This document shows, piece by piece, positions 18,231 through 28,219 of a DNA stretch of 64,000 nucleotides. Made by a program: the position numbers and the translations under genes. The DNA lies in contig NZ_JACCEM010000006.1 of the NCBI RefSeq assembly GCF_013416525.1, positions 248,001 to 312,000 of the forward strand. Reading direction: 5' to 3'. Position 1 is the stretch's first letter. Every line of letters begins with the position of its first letter. The notes under the pieces are model-generated. The model had not been told where the DNA came from. It ran no database searches and saw only the letters and a list, made by a program, of their open reading frames with translations. The DNA is from Parapusillimonas granuli (GTDB taxonomy: Bacteria; Pseudomonadota; Gammaproteobacteria; Burkholderiales; Burkholderiaceae_B).

Positions 18231-19433
18231 TCAAGCAAGGACCTTGGCGATGGACTGGGCGACGTAGTCGATGTTGCGGCTGTTGAGGGCGGCGACGCAG
18301 ATGCGGCCGCTGGCGACGGCATACACGCCGTGTTCGTCGCGCAGGCGGTCCACCTGATCGGACGTGAGCCCGGAATACGAGAACATGCCGCGCTGCTGCA
18401 GGACGAAGTCGAAATTCTGCTTCACGCCCTGGGCCTTCAGTTTTTCCACCAGCTGGGCGCGCATGCTGCGGATGCGTTCGCGCATGGCCGCCAGTTCATC
18501 GACCCACAAGGCGAACAGTTCGGGCGTGTTCAGCACCATGGAGACCACCGTGCCGCCGTGGGTGGGCGGGTTGGAGTAGTTGGTGCGGATGACGCGCTTC
18601 AGCTGGCTGAGCACCCGGCCGCTTTCTTCCTTGCTGGAGGTGATCAGGGTCAGCGCGCCGACCCGTTCGCCGTACAGCGAGAAGGACTTGGAGAACGAGG
18701 AGCTGATGAACATGGTCATGTCGCGTTCGGCGAACATGCGCACCACGGCGGCGTCCTGCTCGAGCCCTTCGCCGAAGCCCTGGTAAGCGATGTCGAGGAA
18801 GGGCACCAGGTTGCGCGCCTTGATGACGTCGGCGATCCGGGCCCATTGCTCGAGGCTGGGGTCGACGCCCGTGGGGTTGTGGCAGCAGGCATGCAGGACG
18901 ACGATGGTTTCTTCCGGCATGGCCTTGAACGCGGCCAGCATGGCGTCGAAGTTCAGCCCATGCGTGGCGGCGTCGTAATAGGGGTAGGTTTCGACGGTGA
19001 ACCCGGCGCGCTCGAACAGGGCGCGGTGGTTTTCCCAGCTGGGATTGCTGATGGCCACCTTGGAGCCGGGCAGGATCTGCTTCAGGAAATCGGCGCCGAT
19101 CTTCAGGGCGCCGGTGCCGCCCAGCGCCTGCGCGGTCAGGACGCGGCCGGCCGCCACCAGGGGCGAGTTCTCGCCCAGGAGCAGGGTTTGCGCGCCCTTG
19201 TTGTAGCCGGGAATGCCTTCGATGGGCAGGTAGCCGCGGGCGGCATGGGCCTCGACCCGGGCCTCTTCGGCCTTGCGGACCGCTTGAAGCAGGGGAATAC
19301 GCCCTTCGTCGTCGTAGTACACGCCAACGCCAAGATTGACCTTGCCCGGACGGGTATCGGCATTATATTGTTCGTTCAGGCCAAGAATGGGGTCGCGCGG
19401 AGCAAGTTCGACGGATTCGAAGAGTGAGTTCAT
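18231..19433 (-). CDS. tyrB: Aromatic amino acid / aspartate aminotransferase (class I, PLP)
   Basis: A 400-residue class I aminotransferase of the AspC/TyrB group that transfers amino groups between aromatic or acidic amino acids and 2-oxoglutarate. The PLP lysine is Lys249 in SSSFSKSFSLYGERVG, and Asp214-x2-Tyr217 in FLDIAYQGF contact the cofactor. CCHNPTGVDP is the family motif. AspC and TyrB cannot be separated firmly by eye; the symbol follows the usual betaproteobacterial name. The ATG at 19433 (MNSLFESVELAPRDPI) is the family start. The gene diverges from uvrB across 67 bases. Confidence 0.92.
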   Translation of the reverse strand: MNSLFESVELAPRDPILGLNEQYNADTRPGKVNLGVGVYYDDEGRIPLLQAVRKAEEARVEAHAARGYLPIEGIPGYNKGAQTLLLGENSPLVAAGRVLTAQALGGTGALKIGADFLKQILPGSKVAISNPSWENHRALFERAGFTVETYPYYDAATHGLNFDAMLAAFKAMPEETIVVLHACCHNPTGVDPSLEQWARIADVIKARNLVPFLDIAYQGFGEGLEQDAAVVRMFAERDMTMFISSSFSKSFSLYGERVGALTLITSSKEESGRVLSQLKRVIRTNYSNPPTHGGTVVSMVLNTPELFALWVDELAAMRERIRSMRAQLVEKLKAQGVKQNFDFVLQQRGMFSYSGLTSDQVDRLRDEHGVYAVASGRICVAALNSRNIDYVAQSIAKVLA

Positions 19434-19500
19434 TTTGAAGGGAGAAAGTGGATAGGTGGAGAACTGGGGACAATAGTGTGATAATAAGGGGTTTACCCTG

Positions 19501-21534
<2,034 letters not shown>

Positions 21535-21535
21535 T

Positions 21536-21555
21536 TTGTTGGAAAACACCAACAA
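21536..21555 (+). terminator. Hairpin just after uvrB
   Basis: TTGTTGG (21536-21542) pairs perfectly with CCAACAA (21549-21555) around a six-base loop, one base after the uvrB stop. There is no clean T run, so it may stabilise the mRNA end rather than terminate. Confidence 0.4.
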
Positions 21556-21866
21556 TCGGCGTGTTTAAGCTTCATGTCATGAAGCCATGGCAATCGACCA
21601 TGGCGGCGGTATTGCTTTCGGTGGTGCTAGGGTTTACCATTAGATATTAACGCTTTGCCGCGCGCTGAAACACTATGTTGCGCCGCAAAAGCAGAGGCCG
21701 CCCGGGGCTGCGCAGCCCGCTTTCCCATGTTAGTGCAAGTTCACGCAAGCAGCCGGTAACGCCTTATCACCATTTAAGTTTTTGCTTTGTCAATCGATAT
21801 GATTCGATAAATGTGGTATTGCAAAAACTCTTGCTATATAACGGGTTTTCCCTCACACTCTCGTCT
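21556..21866. other. Intergenic region between uvrB and the tyrosine phosphatase
   Basis: I see no convincing gene in these 311 bases. The second half is AT-richer than the surroundings (around 21770-21845, with TTTAAGTTTTTGCTTTG, CGATATGATTCGATAAATG and TATATAAC) and probably carries the phosphatase promoter. The TATATAAC at about 21834-21841 is a plausible -10 region, but I could not place a matching -35 box with normal spacing. Confidence 0.5.
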
Positions 21867-22358
21867 ATGATGACTAAGGTACTTTTCGTTTGCATGGGTA
21901 ATATCTGCCGCTCGCCAAGCGCGGAGGGCGTTTTCCGTCGTCTGATAGACGAAGCGGGGCTCTCTGAGGTGGTGGGGGTGGATTCGGCTGGCACCCACAG
22001 CTTTCATATCGGCGAACCGCCCGATGCACGGGCCCAGGCCGCTGCGCGCAAGCGCGGGTACGAACTTTCGCACTGCGTCGCCCGGCAGGTTACCGCCGAC
22101 GACTTCCGCGAATTCGACCTGATCCTGGCCATGGACTGGGAAAATCTTTCGGCGCTGCAACAGCAATGCCCCAAAGTATACCAGCACAAGCTCATGCTGC
22201 TCATGCGCTTCGCCAACGAGTTCGAAGAAGCCACGGTGCCCGACCCCTATTACGGCGGCCCGGACGGCTTCGGCAAGGTGCTGGACTACCTGGAAGACGC
22301 CTGTCAGGGCGTCATGGAAATGGTCCGCAAGCGGGCTCTGCAGTATCAGGCGGCCTGA
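21867..22358 (+). CDS. Low-molecular-weight protein tyrosine phosphatase
   Basis: A 163-residue cysteine phosphatase with the P-loop VCMGNICRSPSAEG: nucleophile Cys9, Arg15 and Ser16. The general acid Asp lies in VPDPYYGG. The substrate is unknown; such proteins act on tyrosine kinases, or on small molecules. A second ATG at 21870 gives a form one residue shorter and cannot be excluded. Proximity to iscR is a common betaproteobacterial arrangement, but a terminator separates the two. Confidence 0.95.
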   Translation: MMTKVLFVCMGNICRSPSAEGVFRRLIDEAGLSEVVGVDSAGTHSFHIGEPPDARAQAAARKRGYELSHCVARQVTADDFREFDLILAMDWENLSALQQQCPKVYQHKLMLLMRFANEFEEATVPDPYYGGPDGFGKVLDYLEDACQGVMEMVRKRALQYQAA

Positions 22359-22453
22359 TTCCGGCTTCTTTCCCACCCCACTCAAGAAACGCCCGCGCCA
22401 CGCCTTCGGCCAGCCGCTCCCCGCAGGGGCGGGCCCGGGCGGCGCGGCGAAAG

Positions 22454-22478
22454 AAAACCGTGCCTGGCACGGTTTTTT
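22454..22478 (+). terminator. Rho-independent terminator after the tyrosine phosphatase
   Basis: AAAACCGTGCC (22454-22464) pairs with GGCACGGTTTT (22466-22476), and the T run continues to 22478. It isolates the phosphatase from the isc operon. Confidence 0.88.
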
Positions 22479-22517
22479 GCCGTCTGGGCCCCGTTGCCCG
22501 CCATGATCGCAGCCATA

Positions 22518-22572
22518 ATACCCTAGTGATTTAGTCGGGAATTTGCTATACTTGACTACATTAGTCGGGTAA
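22518..22572. promoter_or_regulatory. Two tandem type-1 IscR binding sites in the isc promoter
   Basis: The 25-base element at 22548-22572 (starting ATACTTGACTACATTAGTC) fits the type-1 IscR consensus ATASYYGACTRAWWWAGTCRRSTAT closely. A second, weaker match lies at 22518-22542 (ATACCCTAGTGATTTAGTC...). A further GACTAATTCCCCTAGT block lies around 22578-22593. The sites imply that the operon is repressed by its own [2Fe-2S] IscR, as in E. coli. Confidence 0.75.
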
Positions 22573-22623
22573 AGCGCTGACTAATTCCCCTAGTAAAAAA
22601 CAGGCTTTGGCAAGGAAATCACC

Positions 22624-23127
22624 ATGCGTTTAACGACCAAAGGGCGTTTTGCGGTGACCGCCATGATAGATTTGGCGTTGCGACAGCAAAGCGGGCCCGT
22701 TACCCTGGCTGCGATCAGTCAGCGTCAAAATATCTCCCTTTCCTATCTCGAGCAGTTGTTCGGCAAATTGCGCCGGCATGAACTGGTGGACAGCATGCGC
22801 GGCCCCGGAGGCGGCTATTCGCTCGGGCGCCTGGCCCGCAACATCACGGTGGCCGACATCATCTTCGCAGTGGATGAACCCCTGGACGCCACCAGCTGCG
22901 GGGGCAAGGAAAACTGCAACATCGGCCGCAACGGCGGCACCGGAAAATGCATGACACATGAACTTTGGGCCACGCTCAATCGTAAAATGGTCGATTATCT
23001 GGATTCCGTGTCCCTGCAGGACCTGGTCGATCAGCAGCGCATGCGCCAACTGCACGAAGCCAACGAAGCCAGGGCCGCCATGCGGCTTGCGCGTTCGCCC
23101 GACATGATCATCGCCAATCCGGTGTAA
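22624..23127 (+). CDS. iscR: Fe-S cluster regulator IscR with an expanded cysteine loop
   Basis: A 167-residue Rrf2-family regulator whose N-terminal winged helix (MRLTTKGRFAVTAMIDLAL...SLSYLEQLFGKLRRHELVDSMRGPGGGY) is fully conserved. It senses the cell's [2Fe-2S] supply. Cluster ligands are visible as Cys92, Cys98, Cys109 and His112. In E. coli IscR they are Cys92, Cys98, Cys104 and His107, so this protein has five additional residues (NIGRNGGTGK instead of five residues) between the second and third cysteines. The first ATG has AAGGAAA upstream and the operator sites lie directly before it. Confidence 0.96.
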   Translation: MRLTTKGRFAVTAMIDLALRQQSGPVTLAAISQRQNISLSYLEQLFGKLRRHELVDSMRGPGGGYSLGRLARNITVADIIFAVDEPLDATSCGGKENCNIGRNGGTGKCMTHELWATLNRKMVDYLDSVSLQDLVDQQRMRQLHEANEARAAMRLARSPDMIIANPV

Positions 23128-23145
23128 ACCACAGGAGCCCCAAGC

Positions 23146-24360
23146 ATGCCCAGCCGCCCCGTTTATTTCGATTATTCCGCCACCACGCCCGTGGATCCCC
23201 GTGTGGTCGAAAAAATGGTGCCGTGGCTGTACGAGCGCTTCGGCAACCCGGCGTCCAGCAGCCACGCCTACGGCTGGGAGGCCGAGGAAGCGGTCGAGCA
23301 GGCCAGGGCGCAGGTGGCCGAGCTGGTGGGCGCCGATCCGCGCGACATCGTCTGGACTTCCGGGGCCACCGAGTCCAACAACCTGGCGCTCAAGGGCGCC
23401 GCCCAATTCCATGCCGACCGCGGCAGGCACATCGTCACGGTCGAAACCGAGCACAAGGCGGTGCTGGACACCTGCGCCGAACTGCAGCGCCAGGGCTTCA
23501 GCGTCACCTACCTGGACGTCCGGCCCGACGGCCTGCTGGACCTGGACGCATTCCGCGCCGCCCTGCGCCCGGACACCATCCTGGCCTCGGTCATGCTGGT
23601 CAACAACGAAATCGGCGTGATCCAGGACATCGCCGCCATTGGCGACATCTGCCGGGAAAAAGGCATCGTGTTCCACGTCGATGCCGCCCAGGCCACCGGC
23701 AAGGTCGCCATCGACCTCCGGTCGCTCAATGTCGACCTCATGTCTTTTTCGGCCCATAAAACCTACGGCCCCAAGGGCGTGGGCGCCTTGTACCTGCGGC
23801 GCAAGCCCCGGGTGCGGATCGCGGCGCAAATGCATGGCGGCGGCCATGAACGAGGCTTCCGGTCGGGAACGCTGCCCACCCATCAAATCGTCGGCATGGG
23901 CGAAGCCTTCCGGCTCGCCGGCCAGGAAATGGCCGCCGAACGGGCGCGCGTGCTCGCGCTGCGCGACCGCCTCTGGGCGGGCTTGTCCGCCATCCCCCAG
24001 GTACACCTGAACGGCGACCTGCATCGGCGGGTGCCGCATAACCTGAACGTCAGCTTCAGCTACATCGAGGGCGAGGCGCTGATCATGTCGCTCAAGGAAA
24101 TTGCCGTGTCCAGCGGCTCGGCCTGCACCTCCGCCAGCCTGGAACCCTCGTACGTCCTGCGCGCCCTGGGCCGCAGCGACGAACTCGCCCACAGCTCCCT
24201 GCGCTTCTCGCTGGGGCGCTACACGACCGAACAGGATGTAGACTATGCCATCCAGGTCGTCACGCGGCGCGTGGCCAAGCTGCGCGATATTTCCCCCTTG
24301 TGGGAAATGCACCAGCAAGGCGTCGACGTCGACGCCTATCAGTGGACGGTCAACGCATAG
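23146..24360 (+). CDS. iscS: Cysteine desulfurase IscS
   Basis: The 404-residue PLP enzyme that removes sulfur from cysteine and hands it to IscU as a persulfide. The PLP lysine is Lys205 in [12 protein letters not shown], His104 in TEHKAV stacks on the cofactor, and the persulfide cysteine is Cys327 in [14 protein letters not shown]. All key residues are present and the length is standard. It lies 18 bases after iscR. Confidence 0.98.
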   Translation: MPSRPVYFDYSATTPVDPRVVEKMVPWLYERFGNPASSSHAYGWEAEEAVEQARAQVAELVGADPRDIVWTSGATESNNLALKGAAQFHADRGRHIVTVETEHKAVLDTCAELQRQGFSVTYLDVRPDGLLDLDAFRAALRPDTILASVMLVNNEIGVIQDIAAIGDICREKGIVFHVDAAQATGKVAIDLRSLNVDLMSFSAHKTYGPKGVGALYLRRKPRVRIAAQMHGGGHERGFRSGTLPTHQIVGMGEAFRLAGQEMAAERARVLALRDRLWAGLSAIPQVHLNGDLHRRVPHNLNVSFSYIEGEALIMSLKEIAVSSGSACTSASLEPSYVLRALGRSDELAHSSLRFSLGRYTTEQDVDYAIQVVTRRVAKLRDISPLWEMHQQGVDVDAYQWTVNA

Positions 24361-24386
24361 TTCATGGCAAGGCGGCAAGCGGCATC

Positions 24387-24773
24387 ATGGCGATATACAG
24401 CGAAAAGGTAATGGATCACTACGAGCACCCACGCAACGTCGGCACGCTGGACGCGTCCGACCGCAGGGTCGGCACCGGCATGGTCGGCACGCCCGCGGAG
24501 GGCGGGGTCGTCCGGCTGCAGATAAGGGTGGGCGAATCGGGTATCATTGAAGATGCGCGCTTCAAGACTTATGGCTGCGGTTCGGCCATCGCCTCCAGCT
24601 CCCTTGCCACCGAATGGGTCAAGGGCAGGACCCTGGCCCAGGCCTTGCTGATCCGCAACGCCGATATCGCGAAGGAACTGGCCTTGCCGCCAGTGAAGAT
24701 TCATTGTTCCATCCTGGTCGAAGACGCCATCAAGGCGGCCGTTCGTGATTACCAGGGCAAGCATCAGGACTAA
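24387..24773 (+). CDS. iscU: IscU scaffold variant lacking the first ligand cysteine
   Basis: A 128-residue protein that is plainly IscU by overall sequence: YSEKVMDHYEHPRNVG, IIEDARFKTYGCGSAIASSSLATEWVKG, and LPPVKIHCSIL with the HscA recognition motif at 100-104. Known IscU proteins hold the nascent cluster with three cysteines and an aspartate. Two cysteines remain (Cys64 and Cys107). The first, in the normally invariant G-A-P-A-C-G-D-V loop, is replaced by Glu38 (codon GAG at 24498-24500), and the Asp by Gly40, giving GTPAEGGVV. The rest of the fold is intact, so this is substitution and not decay. Confidence 0.95.
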   Translation: MAIYSEKVMDHYEHPRNVGTLDASDRRVGTGMVGTPAEGGVVRLQIRVGESGIIEDARFKTYGCGSAIASSSLATEWVKGRTLAQALLIRNADIAKELALPPVKIHCSILVEDAIKAAVRDYQGKHQD

Positions 24774-24776
24774 GAC

Positions 24777-25100
24777 ATGGCTATTACGCTTACTCAGCAG
24801 GCGGCCGACCACATCAGCCGCTATCTCCAGAAACGCGGCGCGGGCCTGGGCCTGCGCCTAGGGGTGAAGTTGACGGGGTGTTCCGGCATGGCCTACAAGC
24901 TCGAATACGTCGACGCGCCCAATCCCGACGACCAAGTGTTCGAACAGCGCGGCGTGAAGGTGTTCGTCGACCCCAAGAGCCTGCCGTTCATCGACGGCAC
25001 CGAGCTCGACTACGGGCGCGAAGGCCTGAACGAAGGCTTCAAGTTCACCAACCCCAACGAGAAAGCCTCCTGCGGCTGCGGGGAATCCTTTACCGTTTGA
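24777..25100 (+). CDS. iscA: A-type Fe-S carrier IscA
   Basis: A 107-residue A-type carrier that delivers clusters or iron. The three ligand cysteines are present: Cys35 in LTGCSGMAY and Cys99/Cys101 in SCGCGESF. It begins three bases after iscU, so translation is likely coupled. In most betaproteobacteria hscB, hscA and fdx follow; here they do not. Confidence 0.96.
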   Translation: MAITLTQQAADHISRYLQKRGAGLGLRLGVKLTGCSGMAYKLEYVDAPNPDDQVFEQRGVKVFVDPKSLPFIDGTELDYGREGLNEGFKFTNPNEKASCGCGESFTV

Positions 25101-25143
25101 AGAAGGGGGGCGAGGCCCCCCGGATCCCGCACGCCGCAAGCCC

Positions 25144-26031
25144 ATGACGCCCACACCTCCCGTTCTGCGATTCGGCCTGGCCGCCAACCGCCTGCATCAC
25201 GAAACCTACGGCGCCGCCATCTTCCGCTGGCTGGAACAATCGGCGGTCGGCATCCGCGAGCTCGGCCTGGAGCTCTACACCGTGGGCCGCACGCTGGACG
25301 CCATCGAACGCTCGGACCTGCTCAAGGGCTATCCGGGCCTCATCCGCTACCCCTACGGCCGCGAAGGCGGGCTCATGAAGCTGGTGGCCCGCGTCACCGA
25401 AGGCGCCGGCGATGAGCGTCCCTTCGACGGCGCCATCTACCTGATCGACCCGGTCGATCCATCGTCCATATTCCCGGAGGCGCTGGCCCTGAAACGCCAG
25501 TGCATCACCCATGGCCGGCCTTTCATATCGACGCTGATGGGCGCCGTGGAATGGATAGAAGTCGAACGCCTTTGCCGGGGCCTGGCGCCCGACCCCAAGC
25601 TCGATCCCATTTTCGATTTCTCGCGGCAGACCCTGGCCCTGATCGCGCACGACGCCCTGAAGGACCAAATGGTGGAATATGCGGCGCGGCATTTCGATCT
25701 GCTGTCCCGGTTTGCGCACCGGGTGGGAACGGGCACGACCAGCCGCCGCCTGAACGAGCTGGCCTGGTCCCGGGGCTGGCCCGCGGACCGTCCCTGGGTG
25801 CAGCCTTACCTCAGCGGGCCGCTGGGCGGGGATGCCCAGATCGCCGAACTGGTGCTCGAAGAGCGATGCCAGCGCGTGATCTTCTTCGAGGACCCCCATG
25901 TCGCGCGCCAGCATGAAGCGGACATCCAGCTGCTGGAACGGGCGGTCAGGGTGGTGACCGACAAGGCGTGCTGCATTGCGTCGCCGGCCGTGGCGGGGAA
26001 GTGGGCGGAAGCGGTCGAGCGCCGGGGGTGA
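25144..26031 (+). CDS. mgsA: Methylglyoxal synthase with a duplicated, degenerate N-terminal domain
   Basis: A 295-residue protein against about 152 for E. coli MgsA, which turns dihydroxyacetone phosphate into methylglyoxal and phosphate. Residues ~165-290 are the recognisable catalytic domain: AHD (168-170), TGTT phosphate loop (196-199), SGPLGGD with the catalytic Asp (224-230), and DPHVARQHEAD with His257 and Asp260. Residues ~8-145 repeat the same pattern weakly (YTVGRTLD, GREGG, IYLIDPVDPSS, FIST), but without the Asp and His of the active site, suggesting an inactive or regulatory copy. It follows iscA by 43 bases on the same strand and may be part of that operon. Confidence 0.85.
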   Translation: MTPTPPVLRFGLAANRLHHETYGAAIFRWLEQSAVGIRELGLELYTVGRTLDAIERSDLLKGYPGLIRYPYGREGGLMKLVARVTEGAGDERPFDGAIYLIDPVDPSSIFPEALALKRQCITHGRPFISTLMGAVEWIEVERLCRGLAPDPKLDPIFDFSRQTLALIAHDALKDQMVEYAARHFDLLSRFAHRVGTGTTSRRLNELAWSRGWPADRPWVQPYLSGPLGGDAQIAELVLEERCQRVIFFEDPHVARQHEADIQLLERAVRVVTDKACCIASPAVAGKWAEAVERRG

Positions 26032-26068
26032 GGGCGCCCGGCCGTGGCCGGGGCCGAAGCGGGCCTTT

Positions 26069-26614
26069 TCAGTACCTCAGCCGCCGCTCGGCATCATAAA
26101 CGTCGTTACGCGCATTGCGCAGGCTCCAGTCCAGATCCCGCAGCTCCTGACGCAGGCGCTTGCGCTTGTCCTCGTCCTTTTCCTTCTCCAGCCGCCGCTG
26201 CAGATCGCGCGAGCGGCTGTCCAGGCTGTTGACCCGCTGCTCCGCGTCGTACACCCGCCTGCCGGCCCGATAATGATCCAGGAAGCGGCCTTCCAGCTCC
26301 GGCGGGCAGGCATTGCGATAGCTCGCGCCCCGGCGCCCCTCGCGGACGGCGTTGTCGGTCGTGCAGTATTCCAGGACACCCTTCGCGCGCCCCGCCTTGT
26401 ATGCCGCGAGGTCCGGCGTCACGCCCACCTTGGCGCATGCCTCCCGGTGGCTTTCCACCAGAGACAAAGGCTGGCCGTTGCGGCCGTCCCGATAGCCCTG
26501 TTCCCGCCAGTCCGCGCTCAGGCATTCTTGTTCGGACATGCTGGCGCAGCTGGCCAGCAGCGTGGCCGCGGCCAGCGCAGCGCCCAGTCTCAGTAGTCGT
26601 ATCCCGCGATTCAT
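26069..26614 (-). CDS. DUF2799 outer-membrane-type lipoprotein
   Basis: A 181-residue lipoprotein with lipobox LLASC (lipidated Cys23) after a basic, hydrophobic signal. The DUF2799 body is recognisable from DWREQGYRDGRNGQP, HREACAKVGVTPDLAAYKAGRAKGVLEYCT and GRRGASYRNACPPELEGRFLDHYRAGRRVYD. The C-terminal third is a highly charged helix (about 125-175, LQRRLEKEKDEDKRKRLRQELRDL) likely to form a coiled coil. Function is unknown. A perfect inverted repeat just upstream includes its ribosome site. Confidence 0.88.
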   Translation of the reverse strand: MNRGIRLLRLGAALAAATLLASCASMSEQECLSADWREQGYRDGRNGQPLSLVESHREACAKVGVTPDLAAYKAGRAKGVLEYCTTDNAVREGRRGASYRNACPPELEGRFLDHYRAGRRVYDAEQRVNSLDSRSRDLQRRLEKEKDEDKRKRLRQELRDLDWSLRNARNDVYDAERRLRY

Positions 26615-26617
26615 CGT

Positions 26618-26667
26618 CGCCCTTTGTTACGTTATGTATCTGGTTCAGGATTATGCAACAAAGGGCG
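26618..26667. promoter_or_regulatory. Perfect 11-bp inverted repeat overlapping the DUF2799 ribosome site
   Basis: CGCCCTTTGTT (26618-26628) and AACAAAGGGCG (26657-26667) are perfect complements separated by 28 bases. On the minus strand the second arm places AAAGGGCG four bases before the lipoprotein ATG, so folding would hide the ribosome site. It could also work as the lysS terminator or as a protein-binding operator. Confidence 0.6.
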
Positions 26668-26685
26668 GTGCCGGGTAAAGCCGTT

Positions 26686-28206
26686 TCAGTCTTCCGGGCG
26701 CAAATGCGGGAACAGAATGACGTCGCGGATGCTGGGACTGTCGGTGAATATCATCACCAGGCGGTCGATCCCGATGCCACAGCCGCCCGTGGGCGGCATG
26801 CCGTATTCCAGCGCCCGGATGTAGTCGGCATCGTAGTACATGGCTTCCTCGTCGCCGGCGTCCTTGGCTTCGACCTGGGCCTGGAACCTGGCGGCCTGGT
26901 CTTCCGGGTCGTTGAGCTCTGAAAACCCGTTGGCGATCTCGCGCCCGGTTATGAACAGCTCGTAGCGCTCGGTGATGCCCGATTGGGTATCGGAAGCGCG
27001 CGCCAGCGGCGACACCTCGACGGGGTAGTCGATGATGTAGGTGGGATCCCAGAGCTGCGATTCCGCGGTTTCCTCGAACAGGGCGAGCTGCAGCGCGCCC
27101 AGGCCTGCGCGCGCCATGGCCGGGCCGTCCATGTCGGCGCCCACGCGCTTGAGCTCGCCGCGCAGGAAGGCTTCGTCGAGCAGCTGCGCTTCCGTGTAGC
27201 GGGGCGCGTGCTTCAGGATGGCTTGCACGATGGTCAGGCGATCGAAGGGCTTGCCCAGGTCCAGCGGCTTGCCCTGGTAGCTGAGCTGGGCGCTGCCGCA
27301 GGCCGCGATAGCCGCCTCGCGGATCAGCGCTTCGGTGAAGTCCATGAGCCACTTGTAGTCGGTGTAGGCGGCGTAGAACTCCATCATGGTGAATTCGGGG
27401 TTGTGCCGGGGGCTGACGCCTTCGTTGCGGAAGTTCCGGTTGACCTCGAAGACGCGCTCGAAGCCGCCCACGATCAGCCGCTTGAGATACAGTTCCGGCG
27501 CGATGCGCAGGAACATTTCCATGTCGAGCGCGTTGTGGTGCGTGACGAAGGGCTTGGCCGCCGCGCCTCCCGGTATCGGGTGCAGCATGGGCGTTTCCAC
27601 TTCCAGAAAGCCCGCGTTCAGCATGTATTGCCGTATGCTGCCGATGGTCTTGCTGCGCGCCATGAAGGTGTTGCGCGTTTCCTCGGTCATGATCAGGTCG
27701 ACATAGCGCTGGCGATAGCGCAGTTCCTGGTCGGCCACGCCGTGGAACTTGTCGGGCAGGGGGCGCAGGGACTTGGCCAGCAGCCGGATCGCCGAGGCGT
27801 GGACCGAGAGCTCGCCTTTGTTGGTCTTGAATATCGAGCCTTCGACCGCGATGATGTCGCCGATGTCCCAGGTCTTGAAGCGCGCGTAGGCGTCTTCGCC
27901 CACGGTGGCCTTGTCCAGGAAGATCTGGATGCGGCCGCTGCCGTCCTGCAGGGTGGCGAAGCTGGCTTTGCCCATGACGCGCTTGAGCATCATGCGGCCG
28001 GCGACTTTCACGGCGTGGCCGGCCGCGGCGAGCGCTTCCTTGTCCTGCTCGCCGTAGGCGGCGTGCAGGTCGGCGGCCTTGCTGTCGGGCTGGAAATCGT
28101 TGGGGTAGGCCACGCCATCGGCGCGCAGTTTCGCCAGTTTGCCACGGCGTTCGGCAATGAGGTGGTTTTCGTCCGTGACTGGGCTGGATGGCGTTGGTTC
28201 GTTCAT
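26686..28206 (-). CDS. lysS: Lysyl-tRNA synthetase, class II
   Basis: A 506-residue synthetase. The N-terminal OB-fold binds the anticodon ([24 protein letters not shown]). The class II core has motif 1 ([16 protein letters not shown]), motif 2 ([20 protein letters not shown]) and motif 3 ([11 protein letters not shown]). It is the last gene of a prfB-SDR-lysS operon, 13 bases after the SDR. Confidence 0.98.
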   Translation of the reverse strand: MNEPTPSSPVTDENHLIAERRGKLAKLRADGVAYPNDFQPDSKAADLHAAYGEQDKEALAAAGHAVKVAGRMMLKRVMGKASFATLQDGSGRIQIFLDKATVGEDAYARFKTWDIGDIIAVEGSIFKTNKGELSVHASAIRLLAKSLRPLPDKFHGVADQELRYRQRYVDLIMTEETRNTFMARSKTIGSIRQYMLNAGFLEVETPMLHPIPGGAAAKPFVTHHNALDMEMFLRIAPELYLKRLIVGGFERVFEVNRNFRNEGVSPRHNPEFTMMEFYAAYTDYKWLMDFTEALIREAAIAACGSAQLSYQGKPLDLGKPFDRLTIVQAILKHAPRYTEAQLLDEAFLRGELKRVGADMDGPAMARAGLGALQLALFEETAESQLWDPTYIIDYPVEVSPLARASDTQSGITERYELFITGREIANGFSELNDPEDQAARFQAQVEAKDAGDEEAMYYDADYIRALEYGMPPTGGCGIGIDRLVMIFTDSPSIRDVILFPHLRPED

Positions 28207-28219
28207 GATTCTTTTCGGG

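Noticed and set aside
24498-24506. The Cys-to-Glu change in IscU as a sequencing error
   Set aside because: TGC or TGT to GAG needs several base changes with the frame kept, and the neighbouring Asp is changed too, so a single-read error is unlikely.
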